Source: Methanofollis fontis (lineage in GTDB: Archaea; Halobacteriota; Methanomicrobia; Methanomicrobiales; Methanofollaceae). Taken from it: a stretch of 49,846 nucleotides of DNA. Position numbers and translations under genes: made by a program. The notes beneath the pieces are model-generated. The model was not told the origin of the DNA, ran no database searches, and saw only the letters and a program-made list of their open reading frames with translations. How positions within the stretch are numbered: position 1 is the stretch's first letter; every line of letters begins with the position of its first letter. The stretch lies in assembly GCF_004297185.1 (NCBI RefSeq), contig NZ_PGCL01000008.1:1-49846 (forward strand), read 5' to 3'. This document shows, one piece after another, positions 16,744 through 24,263 of the stretch.

Positions 16744-17943
16744 TCAGGTTCCTGAAGCTCGTCCCGTCTCCATCCTCCGTTTTGCATGGAAGAATACGGG
16801 CAGCGCCAGCATCTGCATCCCGGCGGCGAAGCCGATGGCCAGGGGTATCGAGATCCCGTAGACCCATCCGATTACGGCGCTGCCCGCAAACCATCCTGCC
16901 CCATATATGGTGTTGAAGATGCCGTAGGCCCGTCCGCGCTTTGAGAGGTGGGTGTAATCAGCGACTGCGGCGCGCAATACGGTCTCCTGAATGCCCATCG
17001 CCGCTCCCCAGAGGGCCGCGGCTGCAAGCGCCATGGACGGGGATGACGTGAAGGCGAGGAAGGGTACGGCGATGCCGATGATGGGTGCGGCAGCGAGCAC
17101 CGAAAGGCCGATGCGGTCGTAGAGGCGCCCTGCGATGAGGGCGACCGCGGCGTCGACGCCCATGGCGACGGCATAATACAGGGGGATCTCCGCCTCTGAG
17201 AGTGTGGCGGTGGCGGTGAGGTGATAGGCGATGAGTGGAAAGGCGACGAAACCGGCCATGGTGAGGGCGGTGAAGATGGCGTAGGGGACAAGGGTGCTGG
17301 TGGGCGGTGCCTGCTGCGCCGGTCCGCCCGCCCTCTCGAGTGCCGCCGGCGCCGGGGCCCGACTCCGGGTGACGACGAGTGAGAGCATCATCAGGGCGAA
17401 GGGGATGAGCAGCAGGGCAAATCCGGCCCGGTAATTGCCGTGCAGGAGGAATGCGGCGGAAAAGATGATCGGCCCGATGATCGCACCGATCTGGTCGAGC
17501 GCCTCATGGATCCCGAACCCCCATCCCCGTCCGACGCTTGAAGTCACATTCGAGAGGATGGCGTCCTTGGCCGGTGCCCGGATCCCCTTCCCCATCCGTT
17601 CAACGATGAAGAGCAGGGCGGCCATCTCCCATGACCCGGCGAGGGCGAGCAGGGGGACGGCGATCAGCATGCCGTAGCCAAGGAAGGTGAGCGTCCAGTA
17701 ACGGTGCGTGGCGTCGGCGAGGTGCCCGGAGAGGAGGCGAAGGGCATAGCCGAGGAACTCTCCCAGTCCTGCCACGACCCCGACGACGAGGGCCGAACCC
17801 CCGAGGGCAAACAGATAGGGTCCGGTGACGCTCCTCGCCCCCTCATAGATGACGTCACCAAAGAGGCTGACGATGCCGAAGAGCAGGATGATCAGATATG
17901 CTGCCCTCCGATCAAGGGGTGTGGACGGAGCGGGGTCGGGCAT
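16744..17943 (-). CDS. MFS transporter (12-helix type)
   Basis: A 399-residue major facilitator protein with about twelve hydrophobic segments in two halves. The first half has FGDVIYEGARSVTGPYL and SGHLADATHRYW (motif A region), the second half AGRLYDRIGLSVL, a second motif A copy. MGKGIRAPAKDAILSNV in the loop after helix 4 and GFGIHEALDQIGAIIGP in helix 5 resemble a subgroup of archaeal and bacterial putative exporters of unknown substrate. Only export or efflux can be proposed. It lies between tRNA-His (40 bases past the tRNA) and the RND exporter gene on the same strand. Confidence 0.85.
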   Translation of the reverse strand: MPDPAPSTPLDRRAAYLIILLFGIVSLFGDVIYEGARSVTGPYLFALGGSALVVGVVAGLGEFLGYALRLLSGHLADATHRYWTLTFLGYGMLIAVPLLALAGSWEMAALLFIVERMGKGIRAPAKDAILSNVTSSVGRGWGFGIHEALDQIGAIIGPIIFSAAFLLHGNYRAGFALLLIPFALMMLSLVVTRSRAPAPAALERAGGPAQQAPPTSTLVPYAIFTALTMAGFVAFPLIAYHLTATATLSEAEIPLYYAVAMGVDAAVALIAGRLYDRIGLSVLAAAPIIGIAVPFLAFTSSPSMALAAAALWGAAMGIQETVLRAAVADYTHLSKRGRAYGIFNTIYGAGWFAGSAVIGWVYGISIPLAIGFAAGMQMLALPVFFHAKRRMETGRASGT

Positions 17944-18002
17944 GGTGATTGTGACTCCGACGCTCCGGCGTATAGGTCTGCCGATGAACGAGGCGCCGCT
18001 GG

Positions 18003-18009
18003 AAAAAAA
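18003..18009 (-). terminator. T7 terminator after the RND exporter
   Basis: A7 on the plus strand reads as T7 on the minus strand four bases past the stop of the HAE3-type gene. Confidence 0.5.
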
Positions 18010-18012
18010 GGG

Positions 18013-20322
18013 TTATACCGAAGGCTGCGCCGCCGGTTGTGCGCCGTTACGGTTGGAATAGCGGTACATCAGTGAGAGCACCGCCGGCATCGCCAGGATG
18101 CCGCCGATAAGCGAGAAACCGACGGTGATCACGGTCACAAGGCCGAAGTTCGAGATGATGTTGAACTCCGAGAGGATGAGGGCGGAGAACCCGAAGACTG
18201 TTGTCATGCCGGAGACGGTGATCGCCATCCCGATCTTCTGGACGGCGGTCTGGATGGCCGTGTAGATGTCGAGGCCGCGTGCGAGTTCCTCCTCGCAACG
18301 CTCCATGATCAGGATGGTGTACTCCGAGGCCACGCCGATGGTCATCGACCCCAGGGTGGCGGTCATCGGGCTGTAGTCCAGCCCGAAGAGGTACATGATC
18401 GCCCCGTTCCACCCCACGATCATCACGATCGGGATGAGGGGGGTGATGGCGCTGGAGCGCCGGTAGACCAGCAGCAGAAATCCAAAGATGAGCACAAAAC
18501 CGGCGATGACCATCGTCGTCTTTGACCTGGCGATATCGTCCATCAGGTTGGTGAACATGTCCAGCGTCCCGGTCACCATCACCGTGGTGCCCGGGGGCGC
18601 CTGATAAAAGGCGGCCTCCTTCTCCAGGTTCTTGATCATCGACCGGGCGATGTCCATTTCCATGTCTACGGTGGAGAACTCGATGACGGCCTCCATGTTG
18701 CCGTTGAGATAGCGTTTTCTGGTGTCCTCGGGGATCGTCCCGACGACGTCTCTGACCTGACTCTCATATACCGGCAGCACGCCGTTGTTGTATTGCCGGA
18801 TCAGGGTGACGATGCTCGTGGCGCCGATGATCTTGTCGTTTCGCTCCAGTTCATACGTGGTGAACCCGTCGATCCACTGGAGGGTTTCGATGGAGAGGAC
18901 GTCCTCGCCGGTCACGACCACCGGTACGGTGGAGGTGGAGCCCATCGTCCTGGTCACCTTCTCCATGTCCAGAAGCGCCGGCATGTCCGAGGGCACGAAG
19001 GTGTCCTGGTCGGCGTTGATCGGCACCTCCTCGTCCATCTGGTAACCGACGACGGCGACCAGGGCGAAGATCAGCAGGATGGGGACCGGGTTCTTTGCGA
19101 TCGTGTAGGCGACCTTGCCGAGCAGGTGGTTGTAGTGCTCGGTGAAGGACCCCCGTGTGCCCTGTTCATGGGTCGGTTCCGTCTCGCAGCCCTTCCAGTC
19201 GAGTTCGCAGGCCTCCACGTCATCGAGTCTTCCCTGCCGCACCTTCGGACGATATTTCGAGATGATGCCGAAGACGGGGACGATGATCAGGGCGGAGAGA
19301 TAGCAGGAGACTACCCCGATGGTGCAGGTCACCCCGAAATCGGCGACCATCGGGACCGGGGAGATGAACATGGCGATGAAGCCGAGTGATGTCGCCACCA
19401 TGGCGATGAGGACGGCGGGACCGGAGTTGCCGACGGTCGCCCTCACTGCCTGCGGGATGGTGCCCCGCTGCATCTCCTCGTCAAAGCGCGTATGGAACTG
19501 GATCGCATAGTCGATCCCGATCCCGATGAGCACCGGGAATGCGCCGATGACGGTCATCGAGATGGGGATGCCGAAGAGTCCCATCATCCCGAAGGTCAGG
19601 ATCACGCCGGTCGCCACGATGAAGACCGGCAGCAGGCGGTAGCGGACGTGGGAGAAGAGGAAGGTCACGGCCAGAACCATCAGGAGCATCGCCGCGAGGA
19701 TGAGGGTCCCCATCGATGACCCCATCTCCTGCTGCATCTCCTGTTCGAAGGCCGGATTGCCCGAGACCGTGACCGTCAGGCCGGGAGGGGGATCGGAGAT
19801 GGCGATGACCGTGCGGATGCTGTTGAGCACCTGCTGCTGAACGGATTCAGATACGCCAGGATCGAGGGTGATGCCGGTGATGGTCATCATCACGGACGGG
19901 AGATAGCGCTCCAGTGTCTCCGGGGGGATGCCCTGCATGATGGCGCTCACCTCGCCGCTGGAGGTCGGCACCCTGCCGCCGTTCACCTGTTTCATCATAT
20001 CTACGATGCCTGAGACCGAGTCCACATACTGCTCGTTTCTGATGTCGGCCTCGAGGTTGTCGATGTACTGCAGAATAGTTGGATCGGTGACGTCATCGCA
20101 CTCGAAAATGAGCATGATGGCGTCTGATCCATAGGTGTCAGAGTAATGGGCGAGCATTGCCCCGGTGGGTGTGTTCTTATCGATGTAGGTGTCGTCCCCC
20201 GTCTCCATCGTCACCATCGTAAGACCGCCGATGGCAAGCAGAAAGATGGCAGCGGCGACACCGAGCACGATATAGGTGTGTGCATTGATGACGTCTGCAA
20301 GACGTTCATAGGGTGTATTCAT
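18013..20322 (-). CDS. RND superfamily exporter, hydrophobe/amphiphile efflux-3 (HAE3/MMPL) type
   Basis: A 769-residue membrane protein built of two tandem halves. Each half has one helix, a large extracytoplasmic loop (about 45-205 and 430-590) and a five-helix bundle, twelve helices in all. GIGIDYAIQFHTRFDEE in the first half and GVASEYTILIMERCEEE in the second half are the paired helix-4 motifs carrying acidic residues for proton coupling. HAE3 proteins are found in archaea and in HpnN-type hopanoid transporters; the archaeal substrate is unknown, with lipids or hydrophobic compounds most likely. A TATA box CCTATATACG near 20369 and GGAG eight bases before the ATG define the start. No membrane-fusion partner is adjacent, as usual in archaea. 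Confidence 0.9.
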   Translation of the reverse strand: MNTPYERLADVINAHTYIVLGVAAAIFLLAIGGLTMVTMETGDDTYIDKNTPTGAMLAHYSDTYGSDAIMLIFECDDVTDPTILQYIDNLEADIRNEQYVDSVSGIVDMMKQVNGGRVPTSSGEVSAIMQGIPPETLERYLPSVMMTITGITLDPGVSESVQQQVLNSIRTVIAISDPPPGLTVTVSGNPAFEQEMQQEMGSSMGTLILAAMLLMVLAVTFLFSHVRYRLLPVFIVATGVILTFGMMGLFGIPISMTVIGAFPVLIGIGIDYAIQFHTRFDEEMQRGTIPQAVRATVGNSGPAVLIAMVATSLGFIAMFISPVPMVADFGVTCTIGVVSCYLSALIIVPVFGIISKYRPKVRQGRLDDVEACELDWKGCETEPTHEQGTRGSFTEHYNHLLGKVAYTIAKNPVPILLIFALVAVVGYQMDEEVPINADQDTFVPSDMPALLDMEKVTRTMGSTSTVPVVVTGEDVLSIETLQWIDGFTTYELERNDKIIGATSIVTLIRQYNNGVLPVYESQVRDVVGTIPEDTRKRYLNGNMEAVIEFSTVDMEMDIARSMIKNLEKEAAFYQAPPGTTVMVTGTLDMFTNLMDDIARSKTTMVIAGFVLIFGFLLLVYRRSSAITPLIPIVMIVGWNGAIMYLFGLDYSPMTATLGSMTIGVASEYTILIMERCEEELARGLDIYTAIQTAVQKIGMAITVSGMTTVFGFSALILSEFNIISNFGLVTVITVGFSLIGGILAMPAVLSLMYRYSNRNGAQPAAQPSV

Positions 20323-20425
20323 GAAGTGGTCTCCGGATAGAGTAGGGATCGCCGTCGGTCACGATCGTATATAGGTGCGCAGGTTCGGAATATAGTGTTT
20401 GACGCCATCCCCGGGAAAACCGGGG

Positions 20426-20797
20426 TCATGGCGGGATCGCCCGCCGGTAGTCGGCAACGATCTCACGTGTGATCTCCATCGCCGCTTCATCCGGGGTTTT
20501 TCCGGCGAGGGTGATGCCGTATTCGGATGCGGTGCCGAATACCCGCAGGGGGTCGGTGACGGTGATGCCGTCGTCTCCGTCACCGGTGGTATGGAGGAGG
20601 TGTTCTGCCTGCCTGACCAGGGCATCGACCTCATCCGGGTCCGCACCCCCGACCATGAAGAGGCGGTGGAGCAGTTCGACGGTGGCGCAACAGGCGGGAG
20701 AGGGGAAAAAGCCGGTCTCTTCCCAGATGGCGTCTGTTTCTGCCCCGTATCTGGTGTGCGAGTCCCGGTAGGCTATCCTGTTTGCCGGGTGTTCCAT
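20426..20797 (-). CDS. Uncharacterised small protein
   Basis: A 123-residue soluble protein that I do not recognise. It has blocks WEETGFFPSPACCATVELLHRLFMVGGADPDEVDALVRQ (mostly helical, with an adjacent Cys pair) and TPDEAAMEITREIVADYRRAIPP at the C-terminus. GGAG five bases before the ATG at 20797 favours that start; in-frame ATG codons at 20836 and 20878 have weaker sites. A TATA-like CATAAATGC near 20905 fits a minus-strand transcript. It lies downstream of the divergent TrmB region and upstream of the RND exporter gene on the same strand. It is probably real by composition and signals; the function is unknown. Confidence 0.6.
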   Translation of the reverse strand: MEHPANRIAYRDSHTRYGAETDAIWEETGFFPSPACCATVELLHRLFMVGGADPDEVDALVRQAEHLLHTTGDGDDGITVTDPLRVFGTASEYGITLAGKTPDEAAMEITREIVADYRRAIPP

Positions 20798-21208
20798 CCG
20801 ATCTCCGTGTGGTGCCGGTATGCCGGTGTGCGTCATGGTCGTACCTGGCGGGAGCGTTTGGGCCGGATGGCACATCAAGGTGATGGAACGAAAAGGGGTT
20901 GCATTTATGGGTGGGGGTGGTTCCGGTTGTATGCCCTGGTCCGGGGAGGGGAATGGTTTTCCCCGCCTGCCCCGGTTTTCCGGTCTTTCTGGTTGGAGGT
21001 GGTGTTGTGAATTCTGGCAGAAAGGGTTCGAATACCCCCTTGTGGGGTGATGCCCGTGTGAAGAGTGGTGATCTCGTATGGCGTGCAGATGGCGTCTGCG
21101 AACCCTTTGCTGCAGATGATCGGTTGGGGCGACGACATCAAATATCTGGTGAAACTCATCGGGGTTTCAACCGTCACCTTTACCCGCCCGGCGGTCGCAC
21201 CGGATCGC
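20798..21208. other. 411-base intergenic region upstream of the TrmB gene
   Basis: No convincing gene. It holds a short hairpin (GGGGAA at 20948-20953 with TTCCCC at 20959-20964), a GC-rich dyad ACCCC/GGGGT near 21036-21050 and a TATA-like CAAATATC near 21140 that could serve the TrmB gene. Open frames here lack conserved content. Confidence 0.5.
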
Positions 21209-21982
21209 ATGCCAGACGATCTGCTCCCCCTCCTCCGGAACCTTGGACTCAACGACTACGAGGGGCGTGTCTACTCCACCCTGCTCTCGCTCAGGAAGGC
21301 GACCGCCCGCGACATCCACGAACTGAGCGGGGTGCCGAGGGGGAGGATTTACGATATCCTCCATGATCTGGCCAGACGGGGCTTCATCGGGATCGAAGAG
21401 GGATCGCCGACCTGTTACTATCTGCTCGACCCGGACGATGTGATCGACCACATCAAGGAGGAGTATCTCTCCTCGCTCGAGCAGACCAGAAAGGCGATCC
21501 GGAACCTTTCGGTGGCGCACCTCCGACCGCCGCCGTCGTTTTATATGCTCAGGAGCGACTGGGCGATCGCCAACCACCTGACCTCGATGTTTAAGAGGGT
21601 GCGGAACCGGATGGTGATCCTGTGCAATGATCCCTCGTTTTTGCGGTCATATATGGACGAACTGAGGGCGGTGTCGAAGAGGGCCGACCTCTACATCGTC
21701 GTCAGGGATGCAGAGGCGTTCGCGGCGGTAGATCTCCCGGTCTATGAGGGGAGCGGCGCCCTCTCCGAATTGCTCTCCCTGCATAAAGGTCCGGATAGAA
21801 AATCGTTCGGCACCGCCATATTCATGGATGACGGCGATTTCTTCGCACTTTCGGTGCCGGGTTCGGACGGCGGGGCCTTCACCGGGTCCGATGCACCGAT
21901 GATGCGCTTCCTGCTGCAGTCCATCATCATGCACCTGGAGGCGGAGTACGATCTGCCGCCCGGCGGGATTTCCCCCTCCTGA
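21209..21982 (+). CDS. TrmB-family transcriptional regulator
   Basis: A 257-residue DNA-binding protein. Residues about 1-75 are the TrmB winged helix: LLRNLGLNDYEGRVYSTLL, KATARDIHELSGVPRGRIYDIL (recognition helix) and LARRGFIGIEEGSP (wing). A helical linker with a coiled-coil tendency follows (EEYLSSLEQTRKAIRNL), then an alpha/beta domain resembling the phospholipase-D-like effector part of TrmB proteins, which in characterised members binds sugars. The start at 21209 puts the helix-turn-helix at the N-terminus as in the family; the in-frame extension to 21065 has no homologous content. It lies 68 bases before, and on the same strand as, the sulfite-reductase-like gene, so it may regulate it. 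Confidence 0.85.
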   Translation: MPDDLLPLLRNLGLNDYEGRVYSTLLSLRKATARDIHELSGVPRGRIYDILHDLARRGFIGIEEGSPTCYYLLDPDDVIDHIKEEYLSSLEQTRKAIRNLSVAHLRPPPSFYMLRSDWAIANHLTSMFKRVRNRMVILCNDPSFLRSYMDELRAVSKRADLYIVVRDAEAFAAVDLPVYEGSGALSELLSLHKGPDRKSFGTAIFMDDGDFFALSVPGSDGGAFTGSDAPMMRFLLQSIIMHLEAEYDLPPGGISPS

Positions 21983-22050
21983 CCCCGGTCTGCCGGTATC
22001 TTTATTATTTGCCAGTGCATGATGAGGCGTGTTCAGGGGGGGACTGAAGA

Positions 22051-22716
22051 ATGCAAGAGGGACCGAGAGGTGCGATACTCCAGCGCGACAAGCAGACGTA
22101 TGCGATCGTCCCGCGCACGCCTGCAGGGATCGTGACGCCTGAAGTGCTGGAGACGATCGCCAAGGTGGCACGCCGCTATGAGATCCCGGTGATCAAGATC
22201 ACCTCGGGACAGCGGATGGCGCTCGTCGGGATCAAGCCAGAGGACGTGGACCCGATCTGGAACGAACTCGGGATGACGGTCGGGGAGGCGACGGCGCCGT
22301 GCGTCCACTATGTGCAGGCATGCCCGGGAACGGCGGTCTGCAAATATGGTGTGCAGGACTCGCTTGGCTTTGGCCTGCGGATCGAGGAGGACTATCAGGC
22401 GATGAATCTCCCGGCAAAACTGAAGATGGGGGTTTCCGGGTGCCCTCGCTGTTGCGGCGAGAGTTATATGCGGGATGTCGGGGTGATCGGGACGGCGAAG
22501 GGATGGACGGTCACATTCGGGGGAAATTCCGGTGGGAGACCGCGGATCGGGGATGTGATCGGGCGGGACCTCACGACCGAAGACGCCCTCTCGCTGGTGC
22601 GCCTCCTCCTCGAATTTTACCGGGACTCAGGGAAACCCGGCGAACGCACGCCGCGTATGGTCGAACGCCTCGGGATCGAGGCGGTGAAGGAAGCGATCGG
22701 TGGAAAAGGGCCCTGA
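22051..22716 (+). CDS. Small siroheme/4Fe-4S sulfite or nitrite reductase-like protein
   Basis: A 221-residue protein equal to a single nitrite/sulfite reductase repeat, a form known in methanogens as dissimilatory sulfite reductase-like protein. The ferredoxin-like half (TPEVLETIAKVARRYEIPVIKITSGQRMAL) precedes the cofactor half. Cys91 and Cys97 (CX5C in ACPGTAVCKYG) and Cys131 and Cys135 (CX3C in GCPRCCGES) provide the siroheme-coupled 4Fe-4S ligands; Cys134 is an extra cysteine. There is no fused ferredoxin or F420-binding domain, so it is not an Fsr. Proposed roles in the family include sulfite or nitrite reduction or tetrapyrrole chemistry; which applies is not known. A G-rich stretch precedes the ATG. 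Confidence 0.88.
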   Translation: MQEGPRGAILQRDKQTYAIVPRTPAGIVTPEVLETIAKVARRYEIPVIKITSGQRMALVGIKPEDVDPIWNELGMTVGEATAPCVHYVQACPGTAVCKYGVQDSLGFGLRIEEDYQAMNLPAKLKMGVSGCPRCCGESYMRDVGVIGTAKGWTVTFGGNSGGRPRIGDVIGRDLTTEDALSLVRLLLEFYRDSGKPGERTPRMVERLGIEAVKEAIGGKGP

Positions 22717-22732
22717 GGGGGTTGACCCCGGT

Positions 22733-24154
22733 TCACTGCTCCCCTTCTCCGGGCTTGTTCTGGATCTCGCGAGCGATGGAGCAGAAGTAGGTCCGGTCGG
22801 CAAATCGGACGAAGGTCCGGGAGACCTCGACATCGAAGACGGTGCCGTTTTTTCTGCGGTGGACCGAGCGGATCTGTTCACGCCGTCCGGGTCGGGCGTC
22901 GGTCCACATCCGTTTCCACCTGCCAGGCGTGATGGAGGGGTTGATCCCGAAGGCGGTGGCCTCCAGGATCTCTGCGGGGGAGTAGCCGAGGAGGTCGCAT
23001 GCCGTTTTGTTTGCCTGATACACCGTTCCTCCCTCATCGAAGAGGAGGATCGAGTCCGAGGCATGGTCGAACGCAAACCTGGTGAACAGGAGCTCCTGCT
23101 CCACCTCCTCCTTCTCGGCGATCACCGCCAGCAGGGTGCGGTTCGCCTCCGCCATCTCTGCAGTCCGCCGGGTGATCAGGCTTTCCATATTGGTGTGGTA
23201 GTCGTGCAGACGTTCTTCGCAGTGTTTTTCTGCCGTAATGTCGCGGCCGGTGAGGTGGTAACCATCCGGAGTGCCGTCATTGTCGAAGAGGGCCCGGAAT
23301 GTCCAGCGTTCATGGTTCATGCTCCCGTCTCTCCCCACCGTTCTGAGGTCGAGTGTTCTGGCGGGTGAATCGGGTGTCAGGGCGGCAAGCGCCTGTGCCG
23401 CTCGTTCTCTTTCCGCCGGTGGAAAGAGCGGGAGGAAACGGTGACCTATGAGGTGATCCCGTTGTTTTCCGGCATGGCGACAGAATGCCTCGTTCGCCAG
23501 GGTGATGGTGAGGTCGTCGGCGGTGGCGAGCACAAACTCGGTGCCGTCCGCCGTGAGGGCCTCATGCCGCCGCCGCCAGGTCTCCCGTTCGGCTGCCGCC
23601 CTTCGTTCGCCGCTCTCGTCGATGAGGACAATGGCGGCGCCCTCCCTGCCGGTGTCGAAGACGACCGGGATGAGGTGAAGACTGAGGTCATGGCGGGCAC
23701 CCGAGAAGGTGGTCGTCACCGGGACGACCGCCTGCACGCCCGCCACTGCCTCCCGGCACCGTTCGATGACGGAAGAGTCGGTAAACATGGGAAAGGGGAG
23801 ATTTCCCAGTCGTTCGCCATAGATCACCTCGAGAGTGCATCCGAGCAGTTCCAGCGCCTGCCCCCCGGCGATCTCCACTTCAAGGCGGGCATTGACCACG
23901 ATGGTCGGGTGGCGGGCGATGTGGAGGAGAGCGGATACGGGCACCCGTCTGGCCAGAAAATAGTTGCGGGCGGTGCCGATCTGTTTCCGGTCCACATCTC
24001 CCTTGAGGGCGAGCATCTCCAGATATTTTGCGGCGGTGTTCCGGTGGAGGCCCGTCGCCGCGGCGATCTCCGAGATCGAGAGGCCCTTCGGGTGGTTCCT
24101 GAGCAGTTCCCTGATGGCGATGGCATCCTTGATGCCGCTGGTGGTCCGGCCCAT
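22733..24154 (-). CDS. HTH-PAS sensory regulator, divergent from acs
   Basis: A 473-residue soluble protein. The N-terminal winged helix (about 10-65) has IRELLRNHPKGLSISEIAAATGLHRNTAAKYLEML, a clear DNA-binding unit. Three PAS-like sensor segments follow: about 70-190, 200-320 (FVLATADDLTITLANEAFCRHAGK to GRDITAEKH) and 355-470 (FAFDHASDSILLFDEGGTVYQANKTACDLLGYS), with a short coiled coil between the last two. There is no kinase or receiver domain, so it probably senses a ligand and acts directly at DNA. The ATG at 24154 is preferred over 24178 because a TATA-like GATAAATC near 24190 would start transcription near 24164. That ATG sits inside a perfect palindrome, suggesting autoregulation. 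Confidence 0.8.
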   Translation of the reverse strand: MGRTTSGIKDAIAIRELLRNHPKGLSISEIAAATGLHRNTAAKYLEMLALKGDVDRKQIGTARNYFLARRVPVSALLHIARHPTIVVNARLEVEIAGGQALELLGCTLEVIYGERLGNLPFPMFTDSSVIERCREAVAGVQAVVPVTTTFSGARHDLSLHLIPVVFDTGREGAAIVLIDESGERRAAAERETWRRRHEALTADGTEFVLATADDLTITLANEAFCRHAGKQRDHLIGHRFLPLFPPAERERAAQALAALTPDSPARTLDLRTVGRDGSMNHERWTFRALFDNDGTPDGYHLTGRDITAEKHCEERLHDYHTNMESLITRRTAEMAEANRTLLAVIAEKEEVEQELLFTRFAFDHASDSILLFDEGGTVYQANKTACDLLGYSPAEILEATAFGINPSITPGRWKRMWTDARPGRREQIRSVHRRKNGTVFDVEVSRTFVRFADRTYFCSIAREIQNKPGEGEQ

Positions 24155-24225
24155 ATGCACTGCATATGTGTGGTGCATACCGAGGATTTATCATTATCTA
24201 TCATGATCTATCTGATCATATGCAC
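24152..24225. promoter_or_regulatory. CATATGCA palindrome and third half-site between the HTH-PAS gene and acs
   Basis: CATATGCACTGCATATG at 24152-24168 is a perfect 8+1+8 inverted repeat over the regulator's start codon. A third copy, CATATGCAC, lies at 24217-24225 in the position of the acs promoter. Between them is an AT-rich stretch of repeated TATC/GATA elements. The arrangement fits operator sites bound by the divergently encoded HTH protein. Confidence 0.5.
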
Positions 24226-24263
24226 GGCATAATCGCCCGGCAGGGAACTGGAGGTGCAGACTG

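Noticed and set aside
21020-21050. A tRNA T-arm-like sequence (GGGTTCGAATACCC) that could be an attachment site or tRNA fragment
   Set aside because: The stem does not pair with a 7-nt T loop and no acceptor or anticodon stem surrounds it; no integrated element is present.
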